64,000 bases of DNA from positions 62,001 through 126,000 of the forward strand of contig NZ_CP029482.1 of the NCBI RefSeq assembly GCF_003151075.1. Reading direction: 5' to 3'. Numbering within the stretch: the stretch's first letter is position 1; each line of letters opens with the position of its first letter. A program made the translations under genes and the position numbers. The stretch is from Pseudomonas sp. 31-12 (GTDB lineage: Bacteria; Pseudomonadota; Gammaproteobacteria; Pseudomonadales; Pseudomonadaceae). The notes below the pieces were generated by a model. It made no database searches. It saw nothing but the letters and a program-made list of their open reading frames with translations, and was not told the DNA's origin. This document shows, piece after piece, positions 8,689-17,670 of this stretch.

Positions 8689-9192
8689 TCAGGCGTCCTG
8701 GGCTGCGGCGTTCAGGCCCAGCTCACCCAGTACGCGACCGCGGGATTCGTCGTCGGCGAGAACGCCTTCGATGGCTTTGCGGAACGCAGGCGCGTTACCC
8801 AGTGGGCCTTTGAGGGCCACCAGCGCGTCGCGCAGTTCCATCAGTTTTTTCAGCTCAGGCACTTGCTCGACCAGCGAGGCCGGGTTGAAGTCCTTCATCG
8901 AATTGACGCGCAGTTTCACGGCCAGTTCTTCAGTGTCACCTTCTTCCTGAAGACGGTTCGGTACGCTCAGTGTCAGGCTCAGCTCTTGCTTGGCCAGCAC
9001 TTCGTCAAACGTCATCTTGTCGATGCTGATCGGCTTGCGATCTTCGACTTTGCGTTCGTCCTTGCGGTGGGTGTAGTCACCGATTGCCAGTAGTTTCAAC
9101 GGCAGTTCGATCTCTTCCTGTGCACCACCGGTGGCAGGTTTGAAGGTGACGTTGATGCGTTCCTTGGGGGCTACCGAGCCTTCTTTGGCCAT
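8689..9192 (-). CDS. tssB: T6SS contractile sheath small subunit TssB
   Basis: 167 residues, the usual TssB (VipA) length. The conserved core includes GDYTHRKDERKVEDRKPISI. The C-terminal helix is the part recognised by ClpV in the family. The start is the ATG at 9192 preceded by AAGGAG; a longer open frame upstream to 9258 lacks such a site and overlaps tssA. It lies 32 bases downstream of the tssA stop. Confidence 0.96.
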   Translation of the reverse strand: MAKEGSVAPKERINVTFKPATGGAQEEIELPLKLLAIGDYTHRKDERKVEDRKPISIDKMTFDEVLAKQELSLTLSVPNRLQEEGDTEELAVKLRVNSMKDFNPASLVEQVPELKKLMELRDALVALKGPLGNAPAFRKAIEGVLADDESRGRVLGELGLNAAAQDA

Positions 9193-9224
9193 GGCTTTTC
9201 TCCTTGCGGTTGTGGCCCTGGGGC

Positions 9225-10781
9225 CTATTCGAGTACCACTTCGAGATCGAGGTGGCACAGCCTGCGATAAATCTCTTCCTTGCGTTCACGTACGGCATGG
9301 TTCTGCGGCAACAACTCGCAGCAGCTATGCAGTAAATGCAGCACTTCCAGCGCAAGATCGGGCTCCCAGGCGTTCAGGCCTGAGTCCTGTAATGTTTGGT
9401 CGAGTGTTTCGAGTTGGGTCTTGGCCAGTTCGTATTTCTTGGCCATGAAGCACAGCCGCGCGAGGGCGAACTGCCAGAAAAACCGGACGCGTCCGCCGTG
9501 GGCACTTTGCAGGCCCTGCTTGAGGATCTGCACGGCGGCCTTGAGGCCGTCCTTGCGCAGGATCGGCAAGACTTCTTCGAGGGCCACTTCCCAGGCCGGC
9601 TGGGTGTCGGCGACTTCGACCTTGCGCGGCGCACTGGCGCTTTGCAGGTGCGGCATGACGTTGGCGCTGATCCAGGCGCGGGTGGCCGGATCGGCGAACG
9701 GCGCACCGTCGTGAAAACGCAATTCGATGATGCCGGGCAGGCGCTGAATCAAAAGCGCGAAGTGGATTTCCACTTCGCGCATTGCCATCTCGGCGTTCAG
9801 GCCCTGGAGGCATTCCCAGACCATTCGCTGGCCATCGAACCAGAACGGCGCCTTCGCCAGGCTCGCCTCCAGTTCCACCAGCAGGTCGGCGTATTTGGCT
9901 TGATCGTAGCGGTCCTGATAAGCCTTGAGCTTATCGGCGGGCAAGCCGCGCAGCACGGTGATTTGCTCGGCGTTGCGCTCAGGCACCGCGTCGATGGGCA
10001 GCCACAGCAGCGTGCGATTGAGGCGCAGGGCGCGCAGGTCGGTGGCTTTCTGCTTGAGCCACCAGGCACACAACGGACGAGCACTTTCCTGCTGGGCGCG
10101 CAGAGCCTTGTGGGCTTCTTTTTCGTTATCGATCGGTGCGCCGGGGGTGAACAGCTGCGTGGCGGCTTGTTTGACCTGCGCCACCGCAGCGCCCACCACG
10201 CCGGGCTCCGGCTGGTTGTCGGCGGCGCGTTGCACCATGTTTTTCAGGCGGCGGGAGATCGGCAGCAGCAGCGGCGCATCGTCGCCCAAGTGCTCGGTGC
10301 AAGCGGCATCGAGCCCTTCAAGGTGTTCGACCAGCCGCCGGAACATCGGCAACTGCTCTTTTATCGCGACGTTTTCGGTCAGCACCTGCTCGAGACGCGG
10401 CACCAGCCAACTGATCGCAGCGGAGCGGGTGCGGGCCTTGCTCGGGTGAACGTCGGCCCAGTGGTTTTCGCACAAGTGGTGCAGCAATCCGAGGCCGGCC
10501 AGCAGGCCCTGGAACGACTCGCGCTGGTACAAGGCCCACGTCAGCCAGGCGCCAACCCGCAAATCCTTGGACTGGGTGCGCAGCAGGTTTTCGCTGTTTT
10601 CACGGATTTTCAGCCAGTCGATCTGACCGCTTTCGTGCATGGACGAGGCTTTCGCCAGCTCGCTTTCCAGTGCCTCATATTCGCTCGAGAAGCGAACGTC
10701 CTCGCCCGCGAAATTCTCTTTGGAAACAGAGGCTTTTGCGAGTTCGAGGTAATGAGCGGAAAGTTTGCTTGAGTAGGACAT
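9225..10781 (-). CDS. tssA: T6SS cap/assembly protein TssA (VasJ type)
   Basis: 518 residues. The N-terminal ImpA domain (about residues 20-150) contains the region SKDLRVGAWLTWAL followed by CENHWADVHPSK. The long C-terminal VasJ-type domain of helical repeats is rich in Leu and Trp. TssA coordinates baseplate and tube/sheath polymerisation. The ATG at 10781 has AAAGG upstream. It is the first gene of the visible operon, so the promoter should lie in the 10782-11431 gap. No sigma-54 type element was convincing there. Confidence 0.94.
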   Translation of the reverse strand: MSYSSKLSAHYLELAKASVSKENFAGEDVRFSSEYEALESELAKASSMHESGQIDWLKIRENSENLLRTQSKDLRVGAWLTWALYQRESFQGLLAGLGLLHHLCENHWADVHPSKARTRSAAISWLVPRLEQVLTENVAIKEQLPMFRRLVEHLEGLDAACTEHLGDDAPLLLPISRRLKNMVQRAADNQPEPGVVGAAVAQVKQAATQLFTPGAPIDNEKEAHKALRAQQESARPLCAWWLKQKATDLRALRLNRTLLWLPIDAVPERNAEQITVLRGLPADKLKAYQDRYDQAKYADLLVELEASLAKAPFWFDGQRMVWECLQGLNAEMAMREVEIHFALLIQRLPGIIELRFHDGAPFADPATRAWISANVMPHLQSASAPRKVEVADTQPAWEVALEEVLPILRKDGLKAAVQILKQGLQSAHGGRVRFFWQFALARLCFMAKKYELAKTQLETLDQTLQDSGLNAWEPDLALEVLHLLHSCCELLPQNHAVRERKEEIYRRLCHLDLEVVLE

Positions 10782-10939
10782 CCATGGCCTTTAATTAGGA
10801 TTACGGTCGAACGCCAATTGCAGTTGCAGCGACGCGGGACAGTATCAAAGAGCTGCGATGAGTCTCATCCAATTGAGTTCGTGCTCTTTCAAGTGGGCGC
10901 ATCGTAATCACAATGATGGCCACTAGCAAGCATCTGATT

Positions 10940-10963
10940 AAACAACAAGACGAAGTGTTGTTT
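10940..10963. repeat. 8-bp inverted repeat hairpin
   Basis: AAACAACA and TGTTGTTT are perfect complements separated by eight bases. AT-rich, with no T-run of terminator type. It could be an operator or a fold in the tssA leader. Confidence 0.45.
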
Positions 10964-11213
10964 ATTACGTGTAGGAGATATCCCTATATGTGTAAGGGGA
11001 TTCCCTGATGTCGATTTAATATTCCCCCCTCCAGCCAACAGCCCTGAAACCGTTGAGGCAGAGCGGCGGGTGAAACCATCATCAAGTCGTGGCCGGCACC
11101 TCCCCAATGGAGGACGTGAAGCATGCCAACAATAAAGCAGGATGAATGTAGGAACGATCCGAAAGATTAGTGTCATCTGTGAACAAAACGAATCTGGACA
11201 ACGGAGGATTAAG

Positions 11214-11240
11214 AAAGTGCCACCAAAATGATGGCACTTT
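11214..11240. repeat. 9-bp inverted repeat, terminator-like
   Basis: AAAGTGCCA pairs perfectly with TGGCACTTT around a nine-base loop, with short T-rich flanks on the plus strand (TTTATATT). It may end a short transcript, but no gene precedes it. Confidence 0.4.
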
Positions 11241-11353
11241 ATATTAAGCGGTATTTTTGTAAGGTCATCGCAAACAATGGGATCTGTGGACGGTTATTTT
11301 CCAATCTGTATTAATCAGTCCACGAAACATATACAGAACTAAACGTTGCCCAT

Positions 11354-11393
11354 AAAAAATGGGCACCCGACTCAATCGGTGTGCCCATTTTTC
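11354..11393 (-). terminator. Rho-independent terminator of the HU gene
   Basis: AAAAATGGGCAC pairs with GTGCCCATTTTT and the stem continues with CCGA/TCGG around a short loop. T-runs on both strands make it bidirectional. It lies about 40 bases downstream of the HU stop. Confidence 0.9.
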
Positions 11394-11431
11394 AATACGG
11401 TTCTCCCCGTTATTCAGGGAGTTCGCCGCAA

Positions 11432-11707
11432 TTACGGATTAACGCTGTCTTTCAACGATTTGCCTGGCTTGAATGCAACGGTGTTGCTGGCCTTGATTTT
11501 GACGGGCTCACCGGTTTGCGGGTTTTTGCCGGTGCGGGCACCGCGATGGCGTTGCAGGAAGGTACCGAAGCCCACCAGCGTGACGCTGTCCTTGCGGTGC
11601 AGAGCGCCGGTGATTTCTTCGAGAACGGCGTTGAGAACGCGGTTGGCCTGCTCTTTGGTGAGGTCTGCTTTTTCAGCAATTGCAGCGGCGAGTTCTGGTT
11701 TACGCAT
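11432..11707 (-). CDS. hup: HU-family DNA-binding protein
   Basis: 91-residue HU/IHF-fold nucleoid protein. The conserved core VGFGTFLQRHRGARTGKNPQ at about 45-64 contains the DNA-contacting arm, followed by the family proline-lysine tail. The ATG at 11707 has AAGGGG upstream. It stands alone with its own terminator and lies next to the rubredoxin reductase gene, the same neighbourhood I recall for the HU-alpha-like gene in other Pseudomonas. It could be called hupA by some annotators. Confidence 0.95.
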   Translation of the reverse strand: MRKPELAAAIAEKADLTKEQANRVLNAVLEEITGALHRKDSVTLVGFGTFLQRHRGARTGKNPQTGEPVKIKASNTVAFKPGKSLKDSVNP

Positions 11708-11899
11708 TAGTGAAGCCCCTTTGACGGTTTTTTGTTGTTATGTCCGTGCTGTTCTCGTTGGAACAGCGCCCAAAGCGCCGCAGGTGCTCTACTCTGCGGC
11801 AGACGGGAGTGAGGATGGCACGCAGCGAAGAGCCGCGCCAGTCTCGGCGCGACCTTTGTATGGGCAAAAGAGGGGTGATTCCGACAGAACGACCGGTAT

Positions 11900-13048
11900 T
11901 TACGCCAGCAGTGCCGGAAGCTCTTTGTTCAGGGCCAGTTTTTCCATCACCGCCGCGCCTGTCAGGGCATAACCCAGCAGTTTGCCGCTGGCATCGCGAC
12001 ACAATGCCTTGATGTCCGCGCCCTGCCCTTCGACGGTCCAGACGCCCTCGGCGCCCCGTGGTGGCGGCGAAACCACCAACGGGCAGACCGGGGTTTTCAC
12101 GGTGATCGGCATCGGACCGTAATTCACGGCGGTGAGGTTACCGGCGAGGGTTTGCGCCAGCGCTCTCGCACAGCTCATGAGGGGCATGACGTACAACAGA
12201 TTCAGCCCATCGACCTCGGCGCAGTCGCCCAGGGCGTAGATATTGGCGTGAGAGGTTTTCAGGTGTCGGTCGACCATCACGCCGCGATTGACCTGCACAC
12301 CGGCGGCAGCCGCCAGATCGATACGAGGGCGCAGGCCAATGGCCGAGACCACCACGTCACAAGGAATCACCTGACCATCGGACAGATGCGCTTCCAGACC
12401 GTCCGCAACGCGCTGCAAGCGGTTGAGCACCGGCCCAAGGTGGAAACGCGCGCCCAGGCTTTCCAGCCCGGCCTGAACCGCAGCGGCTGCCGCCGGGTGC
12501 AGCAGGGTCGGCATGACTTGCTCGCACGGTGCAACCAGTTGCACCTCGTAGCCGCCGAGGATCAAGTCGTTGGCGAATTCACAGCCGATCAGGCCGGCAC
12601 CGAGCAACAACACCCGGCGTTTGCCCGCCGCGGCGGCACGAAAGCGTGCGTAATCTTCCAGGTCGTTAATCGGGAAAACCGCATCCGCCCCGTCGCCTTC
12701 GATCGGCACCCGCACGGTTTCCGCGCCCCAGGCCAGGATCAGGTCGCGATAGATCACCGATTCCTCGCCGATCCACAGGCGTTTGTGGCCCGGATCGATG
12801 CCGCTGATGCGCGTGTGGGTACGCACTTCGGCCTTCAATTGCTCGGCCATGGCACCCGGCTCGGCCATGCTCAGGCCATCGGCGTCTTTGTTCTTGCCGA
12901 AACCGGTGGAGAGCATCGGCTTGGAGTAGGAGCGTCCGTCATCGGCAGTAATCAACAGCAACGGGGTTTCGCCATCGAGTTTGCGAAACTCGCGGGCCAG
13001 GTTGTAGCCCGCCAGCCCGGTGCCGACGATCACGACAGGTGCGTTCAT
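11900..13048 (-). CDS. rubB: Rubredoxin-NAD(+) reductase
   Basis: 382-residue FAD flavoprotein that passes electrons from NADH to rubredoxin, for example for alkane hydroxylation or oxygen stress. The N-terminal FAD-binding motif is [16 protein letters not shown] at about 5-20. A second GxGxxG motif for NADH is in [15 protein letters not shown]. The C-terminal FAD motif is [11 protein letters not shown]. The ATG at 13048 is preceded by AGGAGTAAGG. It is 22 bases downstream of the rubredoxin gene and forms a two-gene operon with it. Confidence 0.93.
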   Translation of the reverse strand: MNAPVVIVGTGLAGYNLAREFRKLDGETPLLLITADDGRSYSKPMLSTGFGKNKDADGLSMAEPGAMAEQLKAEVRTHTRISGIDPGHKRLWIGEESVIYRDLILAWGAETVRVPIEGDGADAVFPINDLEDYARFRAAAAGKRRVLLLGAGLIGCEFANDLILGGYEVQLVAPCEQVMPTLLHPAAAAAVQAGLESLGARFHLGPVLNRLQRVADGLEAHLSDGQVIPCDVVVSAIGLRPRIDLAAAAGVQVNRGVMVDRHLKTSHANIYALGDCAEVDGLNLLYVMPLMSCARALAQTLAGNLTAVNYGPMPITVKTPVCPLVVSPPPRGAEGVWTVEGQGADIKALCRDASGKLLGYALTGAAVMEKLALNKELPALLA

Positions 13049-13070
13049 TCCTTACTCCTCTGGTGTTCTG

Positions 13071-13238
13071 TTAGTTGATTTCGATCATTTCGAAATCCAT
13101 CTTGCCTACGCCGCAGTCCGGGCACAGCCAGTCTTCCGGTACGTCTTGCCACAGCGTGCCGGGCGCAATGCCGTCGTCCGGCCAGCCGTCGGCTTCGTTA
13201 TAGATCAGGCCGCAGACCACACATTGCCACTTTTTCAT
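13071..13238 (-). CDS. rubA: Rubredoxin
   Basis: 55-residue iron protein with the two knuckles CVVCG (6-10) and CPDCG (39-43), whose four cysteines bind a single Fe, and the family motif [11 protein letters not shown] between them. The ATG at 13238 has AGGAAGT upstream. It is the electron carrier reduced by the downstream gene product. Only one rubredoxin is present here, whereas some Pseudomonas carry two at this place. Confidence 0.95.
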   Translation of the reverse strand: MKKWQCVVCGLIYNEADGWPDDGIAPGTLWQDVPEDWLCPDCGVGKMDFEMIEIN

Positions 13239-13440
13239 TCAGGTACTTCCTCAGGATTCAGGCTTATTGCCGGCGCGAACGGTCGATGGTTGGAGCGCTG
13301 CCGTCGGGCTCAGGGGCGTTTTGTACTGATCGGGCCCGGCAGATGCAAGCGTGTTCGGCGTAACGGCGGCCCGGATCAATCAAAATCACTGGCTGACATG
13401 GTAAGCTCGCCGCCTCATTTGCTGCCAATAATGACTCACT

Positions 13441-14004
13441 GTGCCGCACTCAAAATCCCCCTCCGCAACCCCGCTGTGGCTTCCTCAAAGCCAACTGACG
13501 CCCCTCCCCGACACGTCTACCCTCGACTGGCTGTTCGACGAAGGCTCCCTGACCCGACGCCTGATCCGTTTGTCGAATGACGGCTTCAGCGTCACACCGC
13601 TGTTTGAAGGCTGGCAATCGCTGCGCGCCGACGAATGTGCTGCCCTGGAGCTGGCCGAAGGCAGTGAAGGCTGGGTGCGCGAGGTGTATCTGCGCGGTCA
13701 CGGTGAAGCCTGGGTGTTTGCCCGCAGCGTGGCGGCGCGTAGTGCGTTGCAGGGCGATGGATTGCATATGGACGAACTGGGCAGCCGATCGCTGGGCGAA
13801 CTGCTGTTTTGCGATCATGCGTTCCAGCGTCGCGCCATCGAGGTTTGTCACTATCCTCAGGAATGGCTGCCGCTGGAGTCCCGAGCTCCCGAACTCTGGG
13901 GCCGTCGCTCGCGGTTCGACCGTGGCGCCTTGAGCGTGCTGGTGGCCGAGATCTTCTTGCCGGCCTTGTGGCTCGCCACCCGCGCCCACCCGGAGAACTG
14001 CTGA
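13441..14004 (+). CDS. ubiC: Chorismate lyase UbiC
   Basis: 187 residues. It removes pyruvate from chorismate to give 4-hydroxybenzoate, the first step of ubiquinone synthesis. Family features are the central REVYLRG, the WVFARSV segment and LGELLF followed by the product-binding C-terminal region. The start is GTG at 13441; an in-frame ATG upstream is not apparent. The TGA overlaps the ATG of ubiA by one base, so the two are coupled. Confidence 0.94.
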   Translation: MPHSKSPSATPLWLPQSQLTPLPDTSTLDWLFDEGSLTRRLIRLSNDGFSVTPLFEGWQSLRADECAALELAEGSEGWVREVYLRGHGEAWVFARSVAARSALQGDGLHMDELGSRSLGELLFCDHAFQRRAIEVCHYPQEWLPLESRAPELWGRRSRFDRGALSVLVAEIFLPALWLATRAHPENC

Positions 14005-14894
14005 TGTACCAGAGCCTGCTCAAGTCCCTGAACCGCGTGAACCCTCGGGCCTGGGATTTCATTCAACTGACCCGCATGGACAAGCCGATCGGCATTTATT
14101 TGCTGCTGTGGCCAACGTTGTGGGCACTCTGGATTGCCGGTGAAGGTTCGCCTTCGTTGGCCAATATTGTGATTTTCGTGCTCGGCGTGGTACTGACCCG
14201 CGCCGGTGGTTGTGTGATCAACGATTGGGCCGACCGCAAGGTCGATGGCCACGTGAAACGCACCGAGCAGCGGCCGCTGGTGAGCGGCAAGATCAGCTCG
14301 AAAGAAGCCCTGGTGTTCTTCGCGGTGCTGATGGGCGTGAGCTTTTTGCTGGTGCTATGCACCAATGCGAAGACGGTCTGGTTATCGCTGGGTGGTTTGG
14401 CGCTGGCCTTCAGCTACCCGTTCATGAAGCGCTACACCTATTACCCGCAAGTGGTGCTGGGCGCAGCGTTCTCCTGGGGCATGCCAATGGCGTTCACCGC
14501 CGAAACCGGTGAACTGCCGGCCGCCGCGTGGCTGCTGTGGATTGCCAACCTGCTCTGGACCGTGGGCTACGACACTTATTACGCGATGACCGATCGCGAC
14601 GACGACTTGAAGATCGGCGTGAAATCCACCGCGATTCTGTTTGGGGATGCGGACCGGGCGATCATCCTGACCTTGCAGGGGTTGGCGCTGGGCTGCCTGT
14701 TGCTGGCCGGGTCGAAATTCGAGCTGGGAGGCTGGTTCCACTTGGGACTGCTGGCGGCGGCGGGCTGTTTTGCGTGGGAGTTCTGGTACACCCGTGGCAA
14801 GGACCGGATGCGCTGCTTCAAGGCGTTTTTGCACAACCACTGGGCCGGGTTGGCGATATTTGTCGGGATTGTGCTGGATTACGCTACTCGCTGA
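14004..14894 (+). CDS. ubiA: 4-hydroxybenzoate polyprenyltransferase UbiA
   Basis: 296 residues, the usual length. Integral membrane enzyme that attaches the polyprenyl tail to 4-hydroxybenzoate. The two Asp-rich Mg-diphosphate motifs are visible: [15 protein letters not shown] at about 72-86 and [16 protein letters not shown] at about 190-205. Eight to nine hydrophobic segments surround them. The ATG used is inside the ubiC stop; the longer open frame upstream is ubiC shadow. Confidence 0.97.
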   Translation: MYQSLLKSLNRVNPRAWDFIQLTRMDKPIGIYLLLWPTLWALWIAGEGSPSLANIVIFVLGVVLTRAGGCVINDWADRKVDGHVKRTEQRPLVSGKISSKEALVFFAVLMGVSFLLVLCTNAKTVWLSLGGLALAFSYPFMKRYTYYPQVVLGAAFSWGMPMAFTAETGELPAAAWLLWIANLLWTVGYDTYYAMTDRDDDLKIGVKSTAILFGDADRAIILTLQGLALGCLLLAGSKFELGGWFHLGLLAAAGCFAWEFWYTRGKDRMRCFKAFLHNHWAGLAIFVGIVLDYATR

Positions 14895-14896
14895 TC

Positions 14897-14940
14897 GCCC
14901 AAGCCGTTGCCGAAGCCCTGTTTCGGCAACGGCTTGGGGC
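14897..14940. terminator. Strong hairpin after ubiCA
   Basis: A 17-bp perfect stem (14898-14914 with 14922-14938) with a seven-base loop lies immediately after the ubiA stop and between convergent genes. There is no T-run, so it may protect mRNA ends or stop transcription weakly rather than act as a classical terminator. Confidence 0.6.
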
Positions 14941-14950
14941 GTTGAGTCGC

Positions 14951-15337
14951 TTACTTTTGCGACTCGTGAACAACGTGCCAGACGTCCTTCATCTTGTCGC
15001 CCTTCATTTCTCCGGGCTTTTCATCCTTCACAAAGGTGTACAGCGGTTTACCGTCGTAAGCATACTGACTCGTGCCGTCATCGCGCTTGATGACACTCCA
15101 CTTGCCAGCGGCCGTGGCACCCGCCGGCGCCATCATCGGTGGCCAGTTTTTGGCGCAATCGTCATTACACATCGACTTGCCGCCGCTGTCCTTGTCAAAC
15201 GTGTACAAGGTCATGCCCTTGTGGTCGACCATCATCCCGTCCTTCATCATCGCCGGGTCGGCGGCGAAGGCCATGGTCGGCAGCGTTAGCGCTGCAGTCA
15301 TTAACAATGCCTTCCAGGATTGAGCAATGTGATTCAT
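14951..15337 (-). CDS. Secreted Met-rich protein with lipoprotein-repeat (COG4315-type) domain
   Basis: 128 residues with a signal peptide ending AFA-A at about 25. The mature part holds two copies of the short repeat ending in LYTF (GMTLYTFDKDSGG and GKPLYTFVKDEKPG) with CNDDCAKNWPP between them, characteristic of the secreted repeat family of unknown function. Cys residues in this motif may form a disulphide or bind metal, which is inference. A strong AAGGAAGG ribosome site precedes the ATG. It is convergent with ubiA and divergent from phoB. Confidence 0.85.
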   Translation of the reverse strand: MNHIAQSWKALLMTAALTLPTMAFAADPAMMKDGMMVDHKGMTLYTFDKDSGGKSMCNDDCAKNWPPMMAPAGATAAGKWSVIKRDDGTSQYAYDGKPLYTFVKDEKPGEMKGDKMKDVWHVVHESQK

Positions 15338-15418
15338 GGAAACCTTCCTTTTGTGGTTGTCAGGATTCGGACTTAGAGCTTAGTTCAGGATCACGACAAT
15401 CGCAGGGCGGCTAAAATA

Positions 15419-15436
15419 CTGTCACACGACTGCAAT
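15419..15436 (+). promoter_or_regulatory. Pho box upstream of phoB
   Basis: CTGTCACACGACTGCAAT: two seven-base half sites (CTGTCAC, CTGCAAT) spaced four bases apart, close to the PhoB consensus direct repeat. It lies 53 bases before the phoB ATG and fits autoregulation of phoBR. Confidence 0.8.
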
Positions 15437-15489
15437 AATTCCGTTATCTAATGCGGCGCAAGACAGTTAAATGACAAGAGGATTAACGC

Positions 15490-16179
15490 ATGGTTGGCAG
15501 GAGCATTCTGATCGTCGACGACGAAGCGCCCATTCGCGAAATGATCGCCGTTGCGTTGGAAATGGCCGGCTATGACTGCCTGGAGGCGGAAAACTCCCAG
15601 CAGGCCCATGCCATCATCGTCGACCGCAAGCCGGACCTGATCCTGCTCGACTGGATGCTGCCCGGCACGTCCGGCATCGAGCTGGCCCGTCGCCTTAAGC
15701 GCGATGAGCTGACCGGGGACATCCCGATCATCATGCTCACCGCCAAAGGCGAAGAGGACAACAAGATCCAGGGCCTGGAAGTCGGCGCTGACGATTACAT
15801 CACCAAGCCGTTTTCCCCGCGCGAGCTGGTGGCGCGTCTCAAAGCCGTGCTGCGCCGTGCCGGTCCTACCGATGGCGAGGCGCCGATCGAAGTCGGCGGC
15901 CTGCTGCTCGACCCGATCAGCCACCGCGTGACCATCGACGGCAAACCCGCCGAGATGGGCCCGACCGAATACCGTCTGCTGCAGTTTTTCATGACTCACC
16001 AGGAACGCGCCTACACCCGTGGCCAGTTGCTGGATCAGGTCTGGGGCGGCAATGTGTATGTCGAAGAACGTACTGTCGACGTGCACATCCGTCGTCTGCG
16101 CAAAGCCCTCGGTGATGCCTACGAGAATCTGGTACAAACCGTGCGCGGCACCGGTTACCGCTTTTCGACCAAAGCCTGA
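15490..16179 (+). CDS. phoB: Phosphate regulon response regulator PhoB
   Basis: 229 residues. The receiver domain (1-120) has the acidic pocket at Asp10-Asp11 and the phospho-acceptor Asp54 in LLDWMLPG. The switch residues are in MLTAKGEE and the conserved Lys is in [13 protein letters not shown]. The C-terminal OmpR-type winged helix (130-229) ends in the recognition-helix region [14 protein letters not shown]. The ATG at 15490 has AGAGGA upstream. It is activated by PhoR under phosphate limitation and binds Pho boxes, including the one upstream of this gene and those before pstS and pstC. Confidence 0.98.
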   Translation: MVGRSILIVDDEAPIREMIAVALEMAGYDCLEAENSQQAHAIIVDRKPDLILLDWMLPGTSGIELARRLKRDELTGDIPIIMLTAKGEEDNKIQGLEVGADDYITKPFSPRELVARLKAVLRRAGPTDGEAPIEVGGLLLDPISHRVTIDGKPAEMGPTEYRLLQFFMTHQERAYTRGQLLDQVWGGNVYVEERTVDVHIRRLRKALGDAYENLVQTVRGTGYRFSTKA

Positions 16180-16224
16180 CCAAGACCTTTCCCGCCCGAC
16201 AAGCTGACAAGGACGCGTGTTCAA

Positions 16225-17547
16225 TTGAACCAAAACTGGCATGGCACCCTGATTCGCCACATGTTGTTGCTGGTGACCGGCTGTTTGGTGATCGGCTTGA
16301 TTACCGGCTACTACGGCTGGAGCCTCGCCGCGGGCCTGGGCCTTTACCTGGCCTGGACCCTCAAGCAATTGCTGCGGCTGCACGAATGGCTGCGCCTGCA
16401 CAAACCCGATGAAGCACCCCCTGACGGCTATGGCCTGTGGGGTGAAGTGTTCGACAGCATCTACCACCTGCAACGTCGCGACCAACGCGTGCGCGGACGC
16501 CTGCAAGCGGTGATCGATCGGGTCCAGGAATCCACCGCCGCACTGAAAGACGCCGTCATCATGCTCGACAGCGAGGGCAACCTGGAATGGTGGAACCGCG
16601 CCGCCGAAACCCTGCTCGGCCTCAAGACGCCGCAAGACAGCGGTCAGCCGGTCACCAACCTGGTGCGTCATCCGCGCTTCAAGGAATATTTCGAGCAGGA
16701 CAGCTACGCCGAACCGCTGGAAATCCCGTCACCGATCAACGATCGCCTGCGCATTCAGCTGTACATCACTCGCTACGGCAATAACGAACACCTGATGCTG
16801 GTGCGCGACGTGACGCGCATCCATCAGTTGGAACAGATGCGCAAAGACTTCATTGCCAACGTGTCCCACGAATTGCGCACACCGCTGACGGTGATCTGCG
16901 GCTACCTGGAAACCCTGCTCGACAATGTCGAGGAAGTGAACCCGCGTTGGACCCGTGCCCTGCAGCAAATGCAGCAGCAAGGCGGGCGCATGCAGACCTT
17001 GCTCAATGACTTGCTGTTGCTGGCCAAACTGGAAGCCACCGATTACCCGTCGGACAACCAGCCCGTGGCCATCGACGGCCTGCTGCAATCGATCACCAGC
17101 GATGCCCAGCAGCTGTCCGGCCAGAAAAACCAGCGCATTACCCTGGAAGCCGACCCGACGATTCTGCTCAAGGGCAGCGAAGCCGAGTTGCGCAGCGCGT
17201 TTTCCAATCTGGTGTTCAACGCGGTGAAATACACCCCGGCCGAAGGCAATATCCGCATTCGCTGGTGGGGTGATGAGCAAGGTGCACACCTGAGCGTGCA
17301 AGACTCCGGAATCGGCATCGACAGCAAACACCTGCCGCGCCTGACCGAACGTTTCTACCGCGTCGACTCCAGCCGCAACTCCAACACCGGCGGCACCGGG
17401 CTGGGCCTGGCGATCGTCAAACACGTACTGTTACGCCATCGTGCACGGATGGAAATCAGCAGTGTGCCGGGGCATGGCAGCACGTTTACCTGCCATTTCG
17501 CGCCTGCCCAAGTCACCAAATCGCGGGTCATCAGCACCGCCGACTGA
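16225..17547 (+). CDS. phoR: Phosphate regulon sensor kinase PhoR
   Basis: 440 residues. The N-terminal membrane hairpin (about 12-50) precedes a charged linker and a PAS domain (about 95-195). The HisKA dimerisation domain has the phospho-acceptor His215 in ANVSHELRTP. The HATPase domain has N, G1 and G2 boxes, including DSGIGI and GGTGLGLAI. The start is TTG at 16225 with AAGGA upstream; no closer ATG fits. It follows phoB by 45 bases in one operon. In the membrane it responds to the Pst transporter through PhoU. Confidence 0.96.
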   Translation: MNQNWHGTLIRHMLLLVTGCLVIGLITGYYGWSLAAGLGLYLAWTLKQLLRLHEWLRLHKPDEAPPDGYGLWGEVFDSIYHLQRRDQRVRGRLQAVIDRVQESTAALKDAVIMLDSEGNLEWWNRAAETLLGLKTPQDSGQPVTNLVRHPRFKEYFEQDSYAEPLEIPSPINDRLRIQLYITRYGNNEHLMLVRDVTRIHQLEQMRKDFIANVSHELRTPLTVICGYLETLLDNVEEVNPRWTRALQQMQQQGGRMQTLLNDLLLLAKLEATDYPSDNQPVAIDGLLQSITSDAQQLSGQKNQRITLEADPTILLKGSEAELRSAFSNLVFNAVKYTPAEGNIRIRWWGDEQGAHLSVQDSGIGIDSKHLPRLTERFYRVDSSRNSNTGGTGLGLAIVKHVLLRHRARMEISSVPGHGSTFTCHFAPAQVTKSRVISTAD

Positions 17548-17670
17548 TACCGGCCAGCACTCGCCACTAGGCAATCGCCCGGTCAGCCGCTACATTGGCT
17601 GACTTGTGCCTGCCCTTCAGGCACCGCATTTCCCCCTTTTTTGAATACACGGAACCCGCAAAACTCCATC

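Larger units (their letters stand above)
10782..11431. other. Gene-free gap of about 650 bp upstream of T6SS operon
   Basis: No convincing coding sequence. The stretch must hold the tssA promoter on the minus strand. It contains three inverted repeats: AAACAACA/TGTTGTTT at 10940-10963, AAAGTGCCA/TGGCACTTT at about 11214-11240, and the HU terminator at 11354-11393. It is visibly more AT-rich than its surroundings. A 95-codon open frame on the minus strand (10889-11176) has no coding character. Confidence 0.7.

Noticed and set aside
10782..10900. Sigma-54 promoter for tssA
   Set aside because: TGTCCCG...CTGCA is the best match, but it lacks the -24 GG and the right spacing.
10889..11176. 95-codon minus-strand frame in the T6SS upstream gap
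   Set aside because: No ribosome site, no coding character, and it crosses a palindrome.
11100..11240. Rsm-type small RNA ending at the 11214 hairpin
   Set aside because: GGA motifs are present but not in repeated hairpin loops, and no promoter or T-run terminator is convincing.
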